Below are positions 62,263-64,000 of a stretch of 64,000 nt of DNA, one piece after another (the first letter of the stretch is position 1; every line of letters begins with the position of its first letter). The notes under the pieces are model-generated. The model did no database searches. It was given only the letters and a program-made list of their open reading frames with translations, and was not told the origin of the DNA. Origin of the DNA: an uncultured Ruminococcus sp. GTDB lineage: Bacteria; Bacillota; Clostridia; Oscillospirales; Ruminococcaceae. A program made the translations under genes and the position numbers. The stretch is taken from positions 1 through 64,000 of the forward strand of contig CANQJV010000006.1 of the NCBI GenBank assembly GCA_947624295.1, read 5' to 3'.

Positions 62263-62420
62263 ATACTCTCCGTTGCTACAAACTGTCCGGTAATACTGAC
62301 ATAAAACCTGTCTGTCTGCGTCATCGTACTCGCCATACGACAGTATGCTTTCGTCCTCTTCCTTGACATACGGATTTTCTGTTCAGCATTCTCTGGACAC
62401 TTTGCAACAGCGGAGAGTAT
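62263..62420. repeat. structured repeat element, copy 2 (3' of spoVG)
   Basis: 158 bp. Arms 62263-62288 and 62395-62420 pair at 23 of 26 positions, the outer 10 perfectly (ATACTCTCCG/CGGAGAGTAT). The core at 62314-62368 matches 19565-19620 at about 51 of 56 positions, in the same orientation. The arms differ in sequence from copy 1 except for a shared ATACT end and TTGC segment. It lies 19 bp past the spoVG stop, on the spoVG-sense strand. Confidence 0.75.
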
Positions 62421-62439
62421 AAATGCAGTATGTATCAGA

Positions 62440-62766
62440 TTATTCTTCTGATGATGATTCTGATAATGATTCCGCCTTGAGTAATGCACTTTCTGCTTCA
62501 GCGGCAAGAAGTGCGGTCTGCTGTTCGTAAACCTCAAGAATTTTCTCCTCGAAGATTTTTCTTGATTCAGGCGAAATCGGGTGAACGATGTCACGGAACA
62601 CACCATTTTCGTCCTTACGGCTGGGCATTGCGACAAAAAGTCTTTCTTCGCCCTGAACAACTTTGATGTCGTGGACAGCAAGCATATCGTCGATTGTAAC
62701 CGAAACGACTGCACGAAGTCTGCCACCTGACATAAGTTTTCTGATTCTTACATCTGTAATTTGCAT
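62440..62766 (-). CDS. spoVG: septation/sporulation regulator SpoVG
   Basis: 108 residues: M-Q-I-T-D-V-R-I-R-K-L, R-A-V-V-S-V-T-I-D-D-M, L-F-V-A-M-P-S-R-K and D-I-V-H-P-I. SpoVG is a small nucleic-acid-binding regulator of septation, sporulation and other processes. The Ser/Glu/Ala-rich C-terminus is an ordinary variable tail. ATG 62766 follows AAGGAGG; a longer in-frame reading crosses the leader hairpin and is rejected. Confidence 0.95.
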   Translation of the reverse strand: MQITDVRIRKLMSGGRLRAVVSVTIDDMLAVHDIKVVQGEERLFVAMPSRKDENGVFRDIVHPISPESRKIFEEKILEVYEQQTALLAAEAESALLKAESLSESSSEE

Positions 62767-62820
62767 TGTTTTTTCCTCCTTAATAAACAACAAGTGACAT
62801 ATATATACTCCAGAACCTTT

Positions 62821-62887
62821 TTTGTCTGCCATGCAGACAAATTATATGTCTATCTTATATTATAACTCATAAATCAAAAAAAATCAA
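62821..62887 (-). promoter_or_regulatory. spoVG: spoVG promoter and leader palindrome
   Basis: On the minus strand TTGATT (62887-62882) and TATAAT (62864-62859) are 17 bp apart. Downstream of the start, TTTGTCTGC-CAT-GCAGACAAA (62821-62841) is a perfect 9-bp inverted repeat with a 3-nt gap, either an operator or a leader hairpin. Confidence 0.65.
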
Positions 62888-62943
62888 TACAAAAAATAAA
62901 AATATTTTCTAAGGAGTGAAAAAAAATATAAAATTACGAGTTA

Positions 62944-62987
62944 AATTTCAATTCGCTATTGAAATTATTGGTAAAATATAGTATAAT
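62944..62987 (+). promoter_or_regulatory. murC: murC promoter overlapping an inverted repeat
   Basis: TTGAAA (62959-62964) and TATAAT (62982-62987), 17-bp spacer. AATTTCAAT-TCGCT-ATTGAAATT (62944-62966) is a perfect 9-bp inverted repeat covering the -35 box, a plausible repressor site. Confidence 0.6.
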
Positions 62988-63053
62988 AATATAATAGACT
63001 AAATATTGTACATAATAATATTATAACATTAAACAAAAAGAAAGGTGATTTAT

Positions 63054-64000
63054 TTGGAAGATATTCTCAATGGCAGAAAACATATTCATTTCATAGGAAT
63101 AGGAGGTTCAGGTATGTACCCTCTTGCGCAGATTCTGCACAGTAAGGGATACTATCTGACAGGTTCAGACAACAACGAAACTGAAACTCTCGATGCTGTA
63201 AGGAATATGGGGATACCTGTTTTTATTGGTCAAAAGGCTGAAAATATCAAAGGTGCGGATTTAATCGTTCATACTGCTGCTATTATGGACGATAACCCTG
63301 AACTCATTGCCGCTAAAAAAAGCGGTGTGCCTTATCTGGAGCGTGCTGAACTCCTTGGAGTCATTACAAGTTGGTACGACAATGCTATATGCGTTTCGGG
63401 TACTCACGGCAAAACCTCCACAACTTCAATGATTACGCAGATTATGTATACTGCCGGAATCGATTTATCGGCGTATATCGGCGGAAAACTCCCGTGTATA
63501 AACGGCAGTGGAATTGCAGGCAAAAGCGATATTCTTGTGTGCGAATCATGCGAATTTCAAGACCATTTCCTGAAACTTTCCCCTGATATTTCTGTTATCC
63601 TAAATATCGATGCTGACCACCTTGACTATTTCGGCACTTTGGAGAATATTATAAAATCTTTCCACCAATTCAGTGAAAATACATCAAAATGCATAATAGT
63701 CAACGGTTCAGACGAAAATTCTATGAAATCGCTTGACGGTATTACGGGCAAGGAAATTATCACTTTCGGAAATGACAGTTCATGTGACTACTACCCCGAA
63801 AATATCCGTCACGAAAACGGTCTGCTAACGACGTACAACGCAATGTATAAAGGCGAAAATCTCGGGCTTATAACGCTCCACGTGGCAGGAATCCACAACG
63901 TCCTCAATTCTCTTGCGGCTGTTGCAGCTGCACGTTACTGCGGTGTTGACTTCGAGTATATCGCAAAAGGTCTTGCTGACTTCAGAGGTGCTAAACGCCG
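63054..64000 (+). CDS. murC: UDP-N-acetylmuramate--L-alanine ligase (3' end outside window)
   Basis: The first 315 residues are present, and the frame is open to the window edge. I-H-F-I-G-I-G-G-S-G-M-Y-P-L-A is the N-terminal Rossmann signature. The ATP loop is S-G-T-H-G-K-T-S-T-T-S, followed by E-S-C-E-F and N-I-D-A-D-H-L-D-Y-F. It adds L-Ala to UDP-MurNAc. The start is TTG 63054, with AAAGGTGA 6 nt upstream. It is far from the main mur cluster and has its own promoter. Confidence 0.93.
   Translation, partial: MEDILNGRKHIHFIGIGGSGMYPLAQILHSKGYYLTGSDNNETETLDAVRNMGIPVFIGQKAENIKGADLIVHTAAIMDDNPELIAAKKSGVPYLERAELLGVITSWYDNAICVSGTHGKTSTTSMITQIMYTAGIDLSAYIGGKLPCINGSGIAGKSDILVCESCEFQDHFLKLSPDISVILNIDADHLDYFGTLENIIKSFHQFSENTSKCIIVNGSDENSMKSLDGITGKEIITFGNDSSCDYYPENIRHENGLLTTYNAMYKGENLGLITLHVAGIHNVLNSLAAVAAARYCGVDFEYIAKGLADFRGAKR

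Overview
This window looks like the chromosome of a low-GC, spore-forming Gram-positive bacterium, most likely a gut or rumen Ruminococcus relative (Oscillospiraceae). This is inferred from sequence only. The reasons are: a type I dockerin and Thr-rich linkers in a large secreted esterase; many TTGACA-17-TATAAT promoters; sporulation genes (spoIIP, ytfJ/gerW, spoVG, a SigH-like sigma factor); an S-box (SAM-I) leader on metK; tandem class B sortases; and a glutamine-synthetase-like gene paired with an ANTAR regulator. No phage, IS transposase, CRISPR array or rRNA gene was seen.

Layout. 1-163: an inverted-repeat-bounded non-coding element. 0.26-5.2 kb: envelope and unknown genes (papain-like protein, spoIIP, polysaccharide deacetylase, a DUF5067 lipoprotein facing an XRE regulator across a perfect 20-bp palindrome). 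5.2-11.8 kb: a leftward run metA, unknown, rluB, dacB, ytfJ, DUF2953, scpB, scpA and an S2P-like protein (chromosome segregation, sporulation, wall). 12.0-18.1 kb: rpmB, a 1040-residue two-headed dockerin esterase, two tandem radC-like genes and a C39-like lipoprotein. 18.2-19.8 kb: metK under a SAM-I riboswitch whose P3 arm carries a 159-bp insert. 20.0-26.2 kb: small secreted protein, AraC regulator, aag, rqcH, a TrmK-Nif3 fusion, small Zn/Cys proteins, a tRNA-like sequence and a sigma factor. 26.3-41.4 kb: the leftward division and cell-wall cluster rsmH-ftsL-pbp-murE-mraY-ftsW-murG-murA-divIB-ftsZ-DivIVA-like, behind a long leader and without mraZ. 41.6-47.9 kb: a permuted SpoIID-like protein with two class B sortases, then thiI and its cysteine desulfurase. 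48.1-50.6 kb: rpmG-secE-nusG-rplK-rplA. 50.7-53.3 kb: feoA-feoB-small Cys-rich protein. 53.4-57.9 kb: GS-like protein, ANTAR regulator and a GH3 enzyme. 58-64 kb: DUF11 protein, YfhO-like membrane protein, NUDIX hydrolase, spoVG and the start of murC.

The strongest unexplained signal is a pair of about 159-bp non-coding elements (19514-19672 and 62263-62420). They share a nearly identical 55-56 nt core. Each is closed by a 26-27 bp stem whose sequence differs between copies while pairing is kept. One copy extends the P3 helix of the metK SAM-I riboswitch; the other lies in the spoVG 3' region. Other departures from family norms are a DivIB with a calcium-binding-type repeat tail, a circularly permuted SpoIID domain next to sortases, an S2P-like protein without its HExxH site, a glutamine-synthetase-like protein with altered active-site residues, and a TrmK-Nif3 gene fusion.
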